From Candidatus Pelethocola excrementipullorum (lineage in GTDB: Bacteria > Bacillota > Clostridia > Lachnospirales > Lachnospiraceae): 42,369 bases of DNA. Both the position numbers and the translations under genes were made by a program. The stretch covers positions 1 to 42,369 of the forward strand of contig DVNN01000098.1 of assembly GCA_018714325.1 (NCBI GenBank). The letters are read 5' to 3'. The notes under the pieces are model-generated. The model searched no databases, was not told the DNA's origin, and saw only the letters and a list, made by a program, of their open reading frames with translations. Below, in pieces: positions 19,191 through 29,543 of the stretch. Position 1 is the stretch's first letter, and the number at the start of each line of letters is the position of its first letter.

Positions 19191-19919
19191 ATGGGTTTAG
19201 GCGGAATTTTTAGTATTGACAGCAAGTTTTCCCAGGTTATGAGCAGACTGTTCGACCTGATGATACTGAATTTAATCTTTATCGTAATGTGTATTCCGAT
19301 TGTGACCATCGGAGCCAATGTTACAGCTATGTATTATGTAACTATTAAGATGGTTCGTAACGAAGACTCTTATACTTTTAAAAGTTATTGGAAGTCTTTT
19401 AAGGAGAACTTCAGGCAGTCAACCATCATCTGGCTGATTTTATTGGTTGCGGGTCTCTTCCTTGTAAGCGACATATACCTGGTTAACAATGTTATGACCG
19501 GAGCCATCACCAATATCAAGTACATTTTCTTCTTTCTTTTGATGGTTTACTTTTTTGTTATGTTATACGTGTTTCCATCACAGAGCAGATTCTATAATAC
19601 CATCAAACATACATTGAAGAATTCTTTGTTGTTTTCCATCCGTCATCTGCCTTATACCATCCTGATGCTGGCAGTGATCGTGGTTCCGTTTTTCGTCTGT
19701 CTCTATTCATCAGGTACAATCTTTTCTTTTTACATTATGTTCTTGTTCCTGTTTGGTTTTTCGGCTACTGCATATGTGAATTCCATCTTTCTAAATAAGA
19801 TATTCAAAAAATATATGCCGCCTGAAGAAGAAGAACCGTCTGATGGTGATTTAATCGCACATCTGAACGCGTTGGATGCACAGGAGAAGGAAGCTCTGGA
19901 AAACAAAGAAAATGAATAA
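19191..19919 (+). CDS. YesL family membrane protein (DUF624)
   Basis: MGLGGIFSIDSKFSQVMSRLFDLMILNLIFIVMCIPIVTIGANVTAMYYVTIKMVRNEDSY is typical of YesL. ATG at 19191. Confidence 0.8.
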   Translation: MGLGGIFSIDSKFSQVMSRLFDLMILNLIFIVMCIPIVTIGANVTAMYYVTIKMVRNEDSYTFKSYWKSFKENFRQSTIIWLILLVAGLFLVSDIYLVNNVMTGAITNIKYIFFFLLMVYFFVMLYVFPSQSRFYNTIKHTLKNSLLFSIRHLPYTILMLAVIVVPFFVCLYSSGTIFSFYIMFLFLFGFSATAYVNSIFLNKIFKKYMPPEEEEPSDGDLIAHLNALDAQEKEALENKENE

Positions 19920-19934
19920 ATTTTAGCAGCATAG

Positions 19935-19977
19935 GCTGACAGCCAGGAATCTGATAGTTCCGGCTGCCAGCTTTTTT
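19935..19977 (+). terminator. Rho-independent terminator after yesL-like gene
   Basis: GCTGACAGCC.GGAA...TTCCGGCTGCCAGC followed by TTTTTT. Confidence 0.75.
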
Positions 19978-20068
19978 AGATGTTTCGATTCATTTCATAT
20001 TCATTGAAAAAACCGCATACAGTGTAATAAAGTTTTTGAAATCTTTCTTCTGCATATAGGAGTATTGA

Positions 20069-21742
20069 ATGAATAAGATTCTGGACGAAAACTATTATGA
20101 TTTGATAATTGATAAAAGCACGATTCCTGCCTCCGAGCAGAATTCTGACAACATTACACCTATTAATGAAAGAGACGCCCTACTCCATGTTTTAAGGACT
20201 TCCACAGACATCTGTATTCTTGGTAAATATCCTTATCATTATTTTCCATCCATCTTCACTTTGACGTCTATTATAAGCCTGGAAAGGTCAGGAATCCGGA
20301 GTATACAACTCAATCCTTATCTGGCGTTGAACGGACGGGGCGTTCTTATCGGACTCATAGATACCGGAGTGGATTATCAGCATCCTGTATTTCTAAACAA
20401 TGATAACACCACCCGCATCATCTCTATATGGGATCAGACGATCCAGGAAGGCAGTCCCCCATCAGGATTGACTTACGGTACAGAATACGGCAGAGAAGTC
20501 ATCAACTTTGCGCTGCAAAGTGATGATCCCCTTTCAATCGTACCATCCACCGATACCAATGGACATGGAACAGCAATCGCCAGCATTGTTGCGGGCAATA
20601 CGGAACTGGAAAATTCCTTTAGCGGGGTGGTGCCTCAATCAAATCTGGTGGTAGTGAAGCTGAAAGAAGCCAAACAGAATCTAAGGGAAGTATTTTTCAT
20701 TCCTGAAGATGCTACCTGCTATCAAGAATCTGATGTTTTACTTGGAGTAAGCTATCTGATTAACGTCGCTCAAACCCTTAAACGTCCCATCTCCCTTTGC
20801 ATAGCTCTGGGAAGCAGTCAAAGCGGACATGATGGACAGGGTGCAACCAGCAGTTATTTAGACTTTCTTGTGAGAAAGCCCTGGATTGGGGTTACGGTGG
20901 CCGCAGGAAACGAAGGAAACTCCAGGCGGCATTACTTTGGAGATGTGACAGCCGCTCCTTTTTATAATGATTTTGAACTACGGGTCAGTAACCAGGACAC
21001 TATGTTTCCCATGGAAATATGGACCGATTCACCTGGCAGTCTTGCCATAGAAGTGGTTTCTCCCATGGGCGAATCCACCCAGCTTGTCTACCCCAGGTTA
21101 AATGCTTGTGTACAACATGATTTTTTACTATCTCCAAGCGTTATATGGATTAATAATATTCTTCTGGAACAAGAAACTGGTAATCAATGCATTCTGCTCC
21201 GGCTAAGAAACCCCTTGGAGGGAATCTGGATTTTCAGAGTTCAAAATCTCTCCAATGAAGAGTTTTCATTTCATGCCTGGCTGCCCTCTGGGGATTTGAT
21301 CTCCAGCGAAACCTTCTTTTTGCAATCATCTCCCGACACCACGATAACAGCACCTGGGAACAGTGATCACGTCTTGACTATCACTGCCTACAATCAGGAT
21401 AACAACAGTATCTTGATTGAGTCCAGCAGAGGGTATACAAGAACTAACCTGGTGAAACCAGATTTGGCCGCACCCGGCTTTGAGCTTACTTGTGCAACAC
21501 TGCTCCAGGATTATGGCACCTATACCGGTACCGGAGCTGCAGCGGCCCATGCAGCCGGGATTGTGGCAATGATTCTGGAATGGGCGATTGTCAGAGGAAA
21601 TTTCACCCAGATAACCGGCAATGATATCAATCACCTGCTCATGCGCGGAGCGGAACGGGATGGGGCATTGGATTACCCCAATAATATCTGGGGCTACGGA
21701 CGTATTAATATCTCAGGTTTATTTGATAGGCTGACCCTATAA
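20069..21742 (+). CDS. S8 family subtilisin-like protein, predicted pseudoprotease (catalytic Ser replaced by Gly)
   Basis: Asp motif LIDTGVDYQHP, His motif TNGHGTAIAS, Asn region AAGNEGN present; the Ser motif GTS-x-A-x-P reads GTGAAAAH (Gly codon GGA at 21533-21535, residue 489). Confidence 0.9.
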   Translation: MNKILDENYYDLIIDKSTIPASEQNSDNITPINERDALLHVLRTSTDICILGKYPYHYFPSIFTLTSIISLERSGIRSIQLNPYLALNGRGVLIGLIDTGVDYQHPVFLNNDNTTRIISIWDQTIQEGSPPSGLTYGTEYGREVINFALQSDDPLSIVPSTDTNGHGTAIASIVAGNTELENSFSGVVPQSNLVVVKLKEAKQNLREVFFIPEDATCYQESDVLLGVSYLINVAQTLKRPISLCIALGSSQSGHDGQGATSSYLDFLVRKPWIGVTVAAGNEGNSRRHYFGDVTAAPFYNDFELRVSNQDTMFPMEIWTDSPGSLAIEVVSPMGESTQLVYPRLNACVQHDFLLSPSVIWINNILLEQETGNQCILLRLRNPLEGIWIFRVQNLSNEEFSFHAWLPSGDLISSETFFLQSSPDTTITAPGNSDHVLTITAYNQDNNSILIESSRGYTRTNLVKPDLAAPGFELTCATLLQDYGTYTGTGAAAAHAAGIVAMILEWAIVRGNFTQITGNDINHLLMRGAERDGALDYPNNIWGYGRINISGLFDRLTL

Positions 21743-21747
21743 TTAAG

Positions 21748-21783
21748 TTGGGCTGTAAGAGATATCTTTCTCTTACAGCCCAA
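21748..21783. terminator. Bidirectional terminator between convergent genes
   Basis: TTGGGCTGTAAGAG (21748-21761)/CTCTTACAGCCCAA (21770-21783). Confidence 0.75.
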
Positions 21784-21792
21784 TTAATTTAT

Positions 21793-24495
21793 CTATTTAT
21801 CCAGTTCTAAATCATCACCGCCTTGCGCTTCTTCTCCCCCGTTCAAATCCATGTCTGATTTCAGAGGTTCTTTCACTTCGTTAAAAGTCAAGGTTACCTT
21901 AAACAAATCACCATCCAGGTAAATATCAAAATTTCCATGTTGGAGGCGGGTCAGGTTTTGTGCGATGGATAGCCCCAATCCACTACCTTCGGTACTACGC
22001 GACACGTCTCCTCGGATAAATCGTTCTGTCAGTTGATCCGCCTCGATATTTAGTGGATTCTCAGAGACATTCTTGATGGTGAGTATCACTTTGCCATCCT
22101 TCTTCTCTGTCTCGATATAAACCCGGGTTCCTGGCATAGCATATTTTGCAGCATTGCTGTATAGATTCTCCAGCACCCTCCAGATCCGGGGTCCATCGGC
22201 GGAGATCCGCAGAGCCTCCCTGGAAAGCTTGGAATACACGGTTAAATTCCGGTTGTTAAACCGTTCATCAAACTCTCCATTCATCTGTTGTACCAGTTCA
22301 TTGAGGTTCAAGGTTATGAACTCCAGCTTGACATTGCCTGAACTAACCTTGGAGGCTTCCACCAAGTCCTCGGTTAACTGTTTCAAACGCTGGGATTTAC
22401 TATCCAAAATGTCGATATAACCTTTTATTTTAGCATCCTGAATATTCTCCCTTTTCAGTAAATCCACGTAGTTAATAATAGAAGTTAAAGGCGTTTTAAT
22501 ATCATGAGATACGTTGGTGATCAAGTCTGCCTTTAAGCGTTCGCTTTTCATCTGCTCCTTAATAGATGCCTGGAGTCCCTCACCCACTCTATTGACCGTT
22601 TCTGCAAGATCCAGGTTGTTGCCAATCAGGTTTGTGGTATCCACCTTGTACTCCAGATCACCTGCGCCAATCTGCTGAAGCCCTTCCAATACGGTCTGAC
22701 GCCCGGATGCTTCTCTTATCAGATATAGCAACACAACGGCATCTACAATCAGACAAAGTATAACACTTAGCGTTGCCCCTCTATAAAGCAGGACAAAATG
22801 CAGGAATACAAACCCACCGAATACCAGAATCAACTTAGTAGAAGTATTACGTGCAGCATAGACGTTTCTACAAAGAGAAACGATGCTGTGGAGAAGACTG
22901 TTTTTCCACAGGTTTTTCCCTTTTATCCGACGGACCAGGCTGTAGTAAAAGATGAGACACAGGCCGTAGCATACTGTTGCCAGGGCTGCTGCCAAGGCTA
23001 GAACCCATACGGAAACCTCATATTGAATGCTGCCGCTAAAGCCCAGTACCCCCAGGCTTATAATCAGTCCTCCACCAATAATACCCAGGGCGATCCCCAC
23101 TTCAGTAGGTATACGGTCTATGCCATGTAGACAGATTGTTCTGGTATAAGCATTACGTCCGGCCTGAATCGTACCCAACACAATCAAGATAAGCCATATC
23201 ACAAAGGAAGCGACGGCGAATGCAACCAGCATTCTGGCCCATGGCAAATAGGTATCATAGGTCTTTGCAGCCTGATATATGGCGTCATTGTAAGACAAAT
23301 TCGTATCAAGTCCCAGAAATACTGTCTCATTTCGATCCATAACCAGATGGTTTGTATAAATTTGCTTCAAATATCTTCCAGCCGATGTATCTTTACCCTG
23401 TTGTTCAACATTCGTTATGATACCATCCTTCCGCTGGAACCAGATAGACAGTCCTGATTCCGAATCCACTTTATCCACTGCATCGGCATCATCTTTCCAC
23501 TCAGATACATTGGTATAGATGTTATCCTTCCCGTCCTTAATATAGAATCTTACATTGCTGCTCCCATAGGCGATTTCCAACAGACTTTCTGTGGATACAT
23601 AGCTATCTAAATTACCAACAGCATTCACCAACTGTTCATATAACTCCTGTAACGAGACGCTATCCTTATTCTTGGCTGCATATTCTGCTAACGTTCCCTC
23701 AGATACAGTTTTAACCTGGCGTTCCAGAGCATCTCCTTGTTCAAAAAGAAACAGAAAAGCATCTGAGAAGGTTGTAATACTTTGTCCGGACAATTCCTGT
23801 ATTTTTTTTGCCAGTGCAATTTCGTCGCCGGTCAGTTTCAGTGTAGTACTTCCAATTTGTGAGGCTGCAGGGTTCTTACCATCACCTGAATTATCCTTAT
23901 TTAATGCGGCGGTCACAGCTTCCTCAACTTCTTCTTTTGTGTATTCCACTCCCTCATCTTCCAGATAGTCCCTGCTCAGACGACTATAATAATAACCATA
24001 CGCGCCTTCGTAACCCCCATTGCCAAAGTTATTAACTTGATATTGTGAATACAACTCGTATAATTCGTATGCAAGATTCTTATCTACTATTACTTGTAAC
24101 TGATCCAGAGTATAAGAGGTCTCAGGATTCATAGATGTCTCATCCGGCATCTCAGATTCGCTGTCCCATACTTCACTGTTTGTGATATCAACCTTCAATT
24201 CTCCATTCAGCACGCCGTCCTTTTCAAACTTCCTGGAAAACCGCAACTGCCTGCTGATGTTATTCATGTAGTTGAACATTGTCTGCGCACAGTCTGAGGT
24301 ATCCACATACTGTTTGCTTGAACCCATCTCATCTATCGACATTCCCGAATTGCCAAGAAGTATTAAAACCCCTGCGGAAAGTACGAAGACAAATATGGCT
24401 ATCATCTGTCCGAAGGTAACCACTACCTTAGCCGGAATTCCGAAGAATGCTCTTTTTCTCCCTTCCGAATGGTGTCCTCTATTTTCTTCTGCCAT
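21793..24495 (-). CDS. Multi-TM sensor histidine kinase
   Basis: HisKA: ADLITNVSHDIKTPLTSIINYVDLLKRE; HATPase: VLENLYSNAAKYA, STEGSGLGLSIAQNL; several TM helices. Confidence 0.9.
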   Translation of the reverse strand: MAEENRGHHSEGRKRAFFGIPAKVVVTFGQMIAIFVFVLSAGVLILLGNSGMSIDEMGSSKQYVDTSDCAQTMFNYMNNISRQLRFSRKFEKDGVLNGELKVDITNSEVWDSESEMPDETSMNPETSYTLDQLQVIVDKNLAYELYELYSQYQVNNFGNGGYEGAYGYYYSRLSRDYLEDEGVEYTKEEVEEAVTAALNKDNSGDGKNPAASQIGSTTLKLTGDEIALAKKIQELSGQSITTFSDAFLFLFEQGDALERQVKTVSEGTLAEYAAKNKDSVSLQELYEQLVNAVGNLDSYVSTESLLEIAYGSSNVRFYIKDGKDNIYTNVSEWKDDADAVDKVDSESGLSIWFQRKDGIITNVEQQGKDTSAGRYLKQIYTNHLVMDRNETVFLGLDTNLSYNDAIYQAAKTYDTYLPWARMLVAFAVASFVIWLILIVLGTIQAGRNAYTRTICLHGIDRIPTEVGIALGIIGGGLIISLGVLGFSGSIQYEVSVWVLALAAALATVCYGLCLIFYYSLVRRIKGKNLWKNSLLHSIVSLCRNVYAARNTSTKLILVFGGFVFLHFVLLYRGATLSVILCLIVDAVVLLYLIREASGRQTVLEGLQQIGAGDLEYKVDTTNLIGNNLDLAETVNRVGEGLQASIKEQMKSERLKADLITNVSHDIKTPLTSIINYVDLLKRENIQDAKIKGYIDILDSKSQRLKQLTEDLVEASKVSSGNVKLEFITLNLNELVQQMNGEFDERFNNRNLTVYSKLSREALRISADGPRIWRVLENLYSNAAKYAMPGTRVYIETEKKDGKVILTIKNVSENPLNIEADQLTERFIRGDVSRSTEGSGLGLSIAQNLTRLQHGNFDIYLDGDLFKVTLTFNEVKEPLKSDMDLNGGEEAQGGDDLELDK

Positions 24496-24590
24496 AACTT
24501 TTCCTCTCTATTATTTATTATGATTTTGGACTTTCTCTTTTCTGATAGACGATACGGTGGACCGGGCAAACATATTATTGTGTTTGCGGA

Positions 24591-25295
24591 TTATATTTTA
24601 TCGATTTTATATCCAATTCCCCAAACCACCTTCAGATAACGGGGCTCCTTGGGATTAATCTCGATTTTCTCACGAATATGACGAATATGAACGGCGACTG
24701 TATTGTCGGCTCCTATGGCATCTTCATTCCAGATATTCTCATAAATCTGTTCAATGGAAAATACCTTACCAGGATTCTTAACCAGGAGTAGTAAAATGTT
24801 GTATTCAATCGGTGTAAGCCTTACCGGCTCTCCATCAACGCTGACTTCTTTCAGGTCATCGTTAATCGAAAGACCGCCCACCTGATAGACATTATTACCA
24901 TCTTCCACGGCCATGTTTCCTAACTTCGTATAACGTCGAAGCTGTGATTTCACCCTGGCCACTAATTCCAGAGGGTTAAAGGGTTTTGTCACATAGTCGT
25001 CCGCCCCGATATTCAACCCCAGAATCTTATCCACATCCTCAGATTTGGCTGACAAGATGATAATCGGTATGGCACTCTTCTCTCTGATTTTCAATGTAGC
25101 CCGGATACCATCCAATCTTGGCATCATCACATCAATAATCAACAGATGTATCTCACCCTTTTCCAACATCTCCACAGCCTGTATTCCATCATAGGCCTTC
25201 AGGATATGATATCCCTCCTGGCTCAGGTAGATCTCTATCGCATCCACAATTTCTCTTTCGTCGTCACACACCAGTATGTTCATCATAAATCTCAC
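24591..25295 (-). CDS. OmpR/PhoB-family response regulator
   Basis: Receiver CDDEREIVDAIEIYL..LLIIDVMMPRLDG..ADDYVTKPFNPLELVARVKSQLRR; winged-helix DNA-binding C-terminus; pairs with the adjacent kinase. Confidence 0.92.
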   Translation of the reverse strand: MRFMMNILVCDDEREIVDAIEIYLSQEGYHILKAYDGIQAVEMLEKGEIHLLIIDVMMPRLDGIRATLKIREKSAIPIIILSAKSEDVDKILGLNIGADDYVTKPFNPLELVARVKSQLRRYTKLGNMAVEDGNNVYQVGGLSINDDLKEVSVDGEPVRLTPIEYNILLLLVKNPGKVFSIEQIYENIWNEDAIGADNTVAVHIRHIREKIEINPKEPRYLKVVWGIGYKIDKI

Positions 25296-25601
25296 CTCAT
25301 TTTATATATTTTGTACTTTTGAAATACAGTATAGCTCAAAACCACTCATTTTACCAGAAAAGAGATTTCTTCCACCACCATAGAAAGCCGGGTTTCCCAC
25401 ATCCGATTCTATGGTGTATTGTATCTATATCCATCGAATACAGCCTATCAAAGAAATCTTTAGTTCAACCTAAGAAAAATCTTAAGAATTCTTGAAGTTC
25501 ATGTTATAATCAAATAGCAGTACCTATAAACACTCTTTTTACAGGTTATCTTGTAAATAATGTCCATACTATAACAAATACAATTGAAAGGATATATAAA
25601 T

Positions 25602-25868
25602 ATGTTTCGGATGTGGGGAAAGGTCTTTAAGGACAATCGGATGGTAAAGGATGAGACCATCTGTAATGATACGACAGACACAAGAACTCATAAGGTTTAT
25701 GAAGCCTTATATGAGATATGTGATATCTGGGATCTGAGTAAGCCAATCTGGCTGGATACCAATATCGCCGAGTTTAAAAAGAGCTCTAAAACAAGATTCA
25801 CTCAAGACAATTTTATTGAGAGCATTGATTTTGACTTTCTTGAAATACACATTATAGAAGAAGGTTGA
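25602..25868 (+). CDS. Small hypothetical protein
   Basis: ATG at 25602 preceded by gaaagga; possible promoter TTAAGA-N17-TATAAT upstream; terminator hairpin downstream. Confidence 0.65.
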   Translation: MFRMWGKVFKDNRMVKDETICNDTTDTRTHKVYEALYEICDIWDLSKPIWLDTNIAEFKKSSKTRFTQDNFIESIDFDFLEIHIIEEG

Positions 25869-25888
25869 GTCTTAATAGTATTTGCCAA

Positions 25889-25920
25889 AAGGGGCTGCCG
25901 CGATTCCGCAACAGCCCCTT
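25889..25920 (+). terminator. Hairpin terminator
   Basis: AAGGGGCTG (25889-25897) / CAGCCCCTT (25912-25920). Confidence 0.55.
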
Positions 25921-26078
25921 AAGTCTAACTAAATATTCAATTTATGTGCAATCTGGAGAGGATTCTGACGGTTTTGCAGGCTACGATACAGAATCGCCCC
26001 AGATTCCTTGAGCATTCAGTCATCTGCTCAAAGTATTGATTTTCTAATATTGGCAGAGCTACTGCCTGTCATAATCGA

Positions 26079-27428
26079 TTATAATCTCTTCAATAACTCT
26101 TCGCGTTCTTTTTCAAATCCCGGTTTACCCAGCAATGCGAACATGTTCTTCTTGTAGCTTTCCACACCTGGCTGATCGAATGGGTTCACACCAGATATGT
26201 AGCCGCTGACACCGCAGGCAAACTCAAAGAAATAGAACAGCTGTCCCAGATAGAACTCGTTCTGCTCCGGAATGTCAACCATAAGGTTGGGTACGTTACC
26301 GTCTGTGTGGGCCAGAATCGTTCCGTTCATGGCGCTTTTATTGACAAAGTCTACGGTCTTCCCTGCCAGATAGTTGAGTCCGTCCAGATCTACGGGTTCT
26401 TCATTTATGGTCAATTCTACTTTAGATTTTTCAACACTTAATACAGTTTCAAACATGATTCTGGAACCGTCCTGGATGAACTGTCCCATGGAATGGAGAT
26501 CTGTGGTCAGATCCACTGATGCCGGGAAAATACCCTTCTGGTCTTTTCCTTCGCTCTCTCCATAAAGCTGTTTCCACCATTCAGATACATAGTGGAGGCT
26601 CGGCTCATAGTTCGCCAATATTTCCACAGATTTCCCTTTTCTGTGAAGAATATTACGAACTGCCGCATATAGAAGCGCGTCATTTTCTTCAAATGGCGTG
26701 TTGATAGCCAGCTCGCGTCCGCTTGCTGCTCCTTCCATTAATTTATCGATATCTGCACCACTTGCTGCGATCGGAAGCAGACCTACTGCGGTCAGCACGG
26801 AGAATCGTCCTCCTACGTCATCCGGAACTACGAAGGTCTCATACCCTTCTTCATCGGACAGATTTTTCAATGCTCCCTTAGCTTTGTCAGTGGTTGCATA
26901 AATTCTCTTAGCTGCTTCTGCCTTTCCGTATTTTTTCTCCAACATCTCTTTGAAGATACGGAATGCAATTGCCGGTTCCGTAGTGGTACCGGACTTGGAA
27001 ATAATATTTACAGAAAAATCTCTATCTCCAACCACATCAATCAGCGCCTGAATATAACTGCTGCTGATGCTGTTACCCACATAGTAGATCTCAGGCGTCT
27101 TACGCTGTTCTTTGGTGATATTGTTATAGAATCCATGTCTTAAGAATTCCACCGCAGCTCTGGCACCCAGATAGGATCCGCCGATACCAATTACCAGCAG
27201 TACATCAGAGTCACCCTGAATCTTTTCTGCAGCTTTCTTAATGCGGGCAAATTCATCTTTATCATAATCCACCGGAAGGTCAATCCATCCCAGGAAATCA
27301 TTTCCCTGTCCACTTTTTGAAACTAGTACATCCTTTGCAGCGTTAGCAATCTGCACAAAAGATGCTACTTCTTCGTCACGGATAAATTTTTTTGCCTTGG
27401 AATAGTCAAATGTCACTTTTGTTCCCAT
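26079..27428 (-). CDS. pgi: Glucose-6-phosphate isomerase
   Basis: [47 protein letters not shown] motifs. Confidence 0.95.
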   Translation of the reverse strand: MGTKVTFDYSKAKKFIRDEEVASFVQIANAAKDVLVSKSGQGNDFLGWIDLPVDYDKDEFARIKKAAEKIQGDSDVLLVIGIGGSYLGARAAVEFLRHGFYNNITKEQRKTPEIYYVGNSISSSYIQALIDVVGDRDFSVNIISKSGTTTEPAIAFRIFKEMLEKKYGKAEAAKRIYATTDKAKGALKNLSDEEGYETFVVPDDVGGRFSVLTAVGLLPIAASGADIDKLMEGAASGRELAINTPFEENDALLYAAVRNILHRKGKSVEILANYEPSLHYVSEWWKQLYGESEGKDQKGIFPASVDLTTDLHSMGQFIQDGSRIMFETVLSVEKSKVELTINEEPVDLDGLNYLAGKTVDFVNKSAMNGTILAHTDGNVPNLMVDIPEQNEFYLGQLFYFFEFACGVSGYISGVNPFDQPGVESYKKNMFALLGKPGFEKEREELLKRL

Positions 27429-27566
27429 GTCTTTTTTCTCCTTTGCCTCTGGATTCTAAATTTCTTTTTAGGCTATGCTAAGTTTATCAAATTGAGGCTT
27501 TCCAGTCAACCCGGTTTCCAGTTCCCGGTACCGGCCAGTCTGTCCTCTCAACTACTTTCAACTCAA

Positions 27567-28310
27567 TTAATTTAGATATTCCCGAATCACTTCCCTGAAC
27601 AATTTCTCCTCTTCCGGAGTCAATACCCCTGCAAAGCGGCTATCCGAAGCCGCGGCCTCCCGGATTCCCTTTTCTATCTGGGTAACCTGGTCCTCTGATT
27701 TGGAATGCTTCTCTACTCTCTTTTCTTTCTTTTTCTTGATATTGGCCCTCTCTTGCTCAGTTATGGGGAAGGCCTCCGGTTGTGCTCGTTCTCGTGCTTG
27801 TCCTTTTACCAACTTGGTTTCCCTGACAACCTTGTTTTCAAAATAATCCCGCCATCCATCCACCAGCTGCTCTTCTTTATCAGGCAGATTGAGACAGAAT
27901 TTCAACATCAAAAGTCCCGAGGCGATACATCCGGCCAAGAGGCCATGCCGCCATAATACATACATTTCATAACGATATTGCATCACTCCGTATCCAGCCA
28001 CTGAAAATAAGACCACGCAGGCACATAAGGCAACGTTTACAAACTGACGTAACCTTCCTACGTGGATGCCTGCCTGTCTTGCCTCTGATAATCTAACCCG
28101 AATGAACGCGTCTGAATTTTCCACACTATTTATTCTACTGTCTTCCAGCACCTTTGCTGACCACTTGCCTTTGGGCTTGTCTTTTCGCTTTAGATCATGG
28201 TTTGCCATGTTGTAAAAATGATTGCTCCAGAACAGACACCATACTCCCAAGATGCCCGCCGCTATCATACCGTATTGAAATAATTTCAAATCAATGCATA
28301 TCTGCAGCAT
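27567..28310 (-). CDS. Hypothetical membrane protein
   Basis: ~247-aa ORF with three predicted TM segments and charged C-terminus; Met at 28310 preferred. Confidence 0.7.
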   Translation of the reverse strand: MLQICIDLKLFQYGMIAAGILGVWCLFWSNHFYNMANHDLKRKDKPKGKWSAKVLEDSRINSVENSDAFIRVRLSEARQAGIHVGRLRQFVNVALCACVVLFSVAGYGVMQYRYEMYVLWRHGLLAGCIASGLLMLKFCLNLPDKEEQLVDGWRDYFENKVVRETKLVKGQARERAQPEAFPITEQERANIKKKKEKRVEKHSKSEDQVTQIEKGIREAAASDSRFAGVLTPEEEKLFREVIREYLN

Positions 28311-28407
28311 TATGATACCCCCTTGCGTTTTGGTACTGTCATTATATACCGCAGATGTGATTTTTTGCATAAAAATCGTTCGTCAAATGATGACAGAATC
28401 TCTCCGA

Positions 28408-29106
28408 TTACAGCCGTTTCACCATATTCTCCACCAGTTTGACACAATGTCCAATGGCTTCCCGCTCGAATGTTGGATAATCCACAGAAGCACTGTCGTC
28501 AGCTTTATCAGAGATCGCCCGCAGCACCACAAATGGGATGTGATTCAGGTAGGCACCCTGAGCGATGGCAGCTCCTTCCATCTCAGTACAAAAGCCGCCG
28601 AAGTCGCTGATAATGCGGTTTTTTACATCTTTGTCAGAGATAAACTGATCACCGCTGACCACCCTGCCTGCGAATACAGAGATTTCCGGATTCACCTCAC
28701 GACATACTTCCTGGGCCAGTTCTGCCAGTTGCTCATCCGCAGGGAAAGACAACACATCCATCCTTGGTATCTGTCCTTTGGGATATCCGAAATTAGTTGC
28801 GTCCACATCATGTTGGAGGGCATCGGTGGACACTACAATATCCCCAATATTAATCTCGTTTTTCAGGGATCCCGCAATACCAGTGTTGATGATAGCATCC
28901 ACCTTATAGTCATCCACAAGTATCTGGGTGCAGATACCTGCATTTACCTTACCGATACCACAACGGACTACAACAACATCCTTTCCATTGAGTTTTCCTT
29001 TATTGAATTCCATGGAAGCCTTGGTAGTAACTGAAACTTCGGTCATGTGCTCCTTTAAATTCGCCACTTCTTCTTCCATTGCACCTATAATGCCAATTAA
29101 GTTCAT
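28408..29106 (-). CDS. mtnN: 5'-methylthioadenosine/S-adenosylhomocysteine nucleosidase
   Basis: IGIIGAMEEEVANLKEHM; GIAGSLKNEINIGDIVVSTDALQHDVDATNFGY; CTEMEGAAIAQ; ISDKAD. Confidence 0.93.
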   Translation of the reverse strand: MNLIGIIGAMEEEVANLKEHMTEVSVTTKASMEFNKGKLNGKDVVVVRCGIGKVNAGICTQILVDDYKVDAIINTGIAGSLKNEINIGDIVVSTDALQHDVDATNFGYPKGQIPRMDVLSFPADEQLAELAQEVCREVNPEISVFAGRVVSGDQFISDKDVKNRIISDFGGFCTEMEGAAIAQGAYLNHIPFVVLRAISDKADDSASVDYPTFEREAIGHCVKLVENMVKRL

Positions 29107-29194
29107 CTTCCCGTTCTCCTCCTGTTTTCTTACAATTCTAAGATTATTTATACTGGATTATTTTATACTTAAATGATATACTTCTAGTTGTTAT

Positions 29195-29221
29195 CCTAGA
29201 TATCATAGCATGGTATCTAGG
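29195..29221. promoter_or_regulatory. Inverted repeat upstream of the TSCPD gene (operator or hairpin)
   Basis: CCTAGATA (29195-29202) / TATCTAGG (29214-29221). Confidence 0.35.
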
Positions 29222-29262
29222 AATTTACAATTTAAAATAGGAGGAAGCAGGAGGAAAGAAGC

Positions 29263-29499
29263 ATGGTATATAAGACGCATGGAACATGCTCCACTCAGAT
29301 TCAATTCGAGCTGGTTGATGGAAAACTTCACGATGTAAACTTCACCGGTGGATGCAGTGGTAATCTAAAAGGAATCAGCACTTTAGTTGAAGGTATGGAC
29401 GTGAATGAGGCTATTTCCAGATTGGAAGGAATCCGATGTGGTTTCAAAGCAACATCATGCCCGGATCAACTGGCACAAGCGTTAAAGCAGGCACTATAA
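29263..29499 (+). CDS. TSCPD domain-containing protein (TIGR03905-like)
   Basis: THGTCSTQIQFELVDGKLHDVNFTGGCSGNLKGISTLVEGM...TSCPDQLAQAL. Confidence 0.85.
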   Translation: MVYKTHGTCSTQIQFELVDGKLHDVNFTGGCSGNLKGISTLVEGMDVNEAISRLEGIRCGFKATSCPDQLAQALKQAL

Positions 29500-29543
29500 A
29501 TAAAACATTAAGATAAACAAACTATAGTTAAGGAAAAGAATTT

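Noticed and set aside
28294-29034. 246-aa + strand ORF opposite mtnN
   Set aside because: Antisense shadow ORF of a clearly recognised nucleosidase gene.
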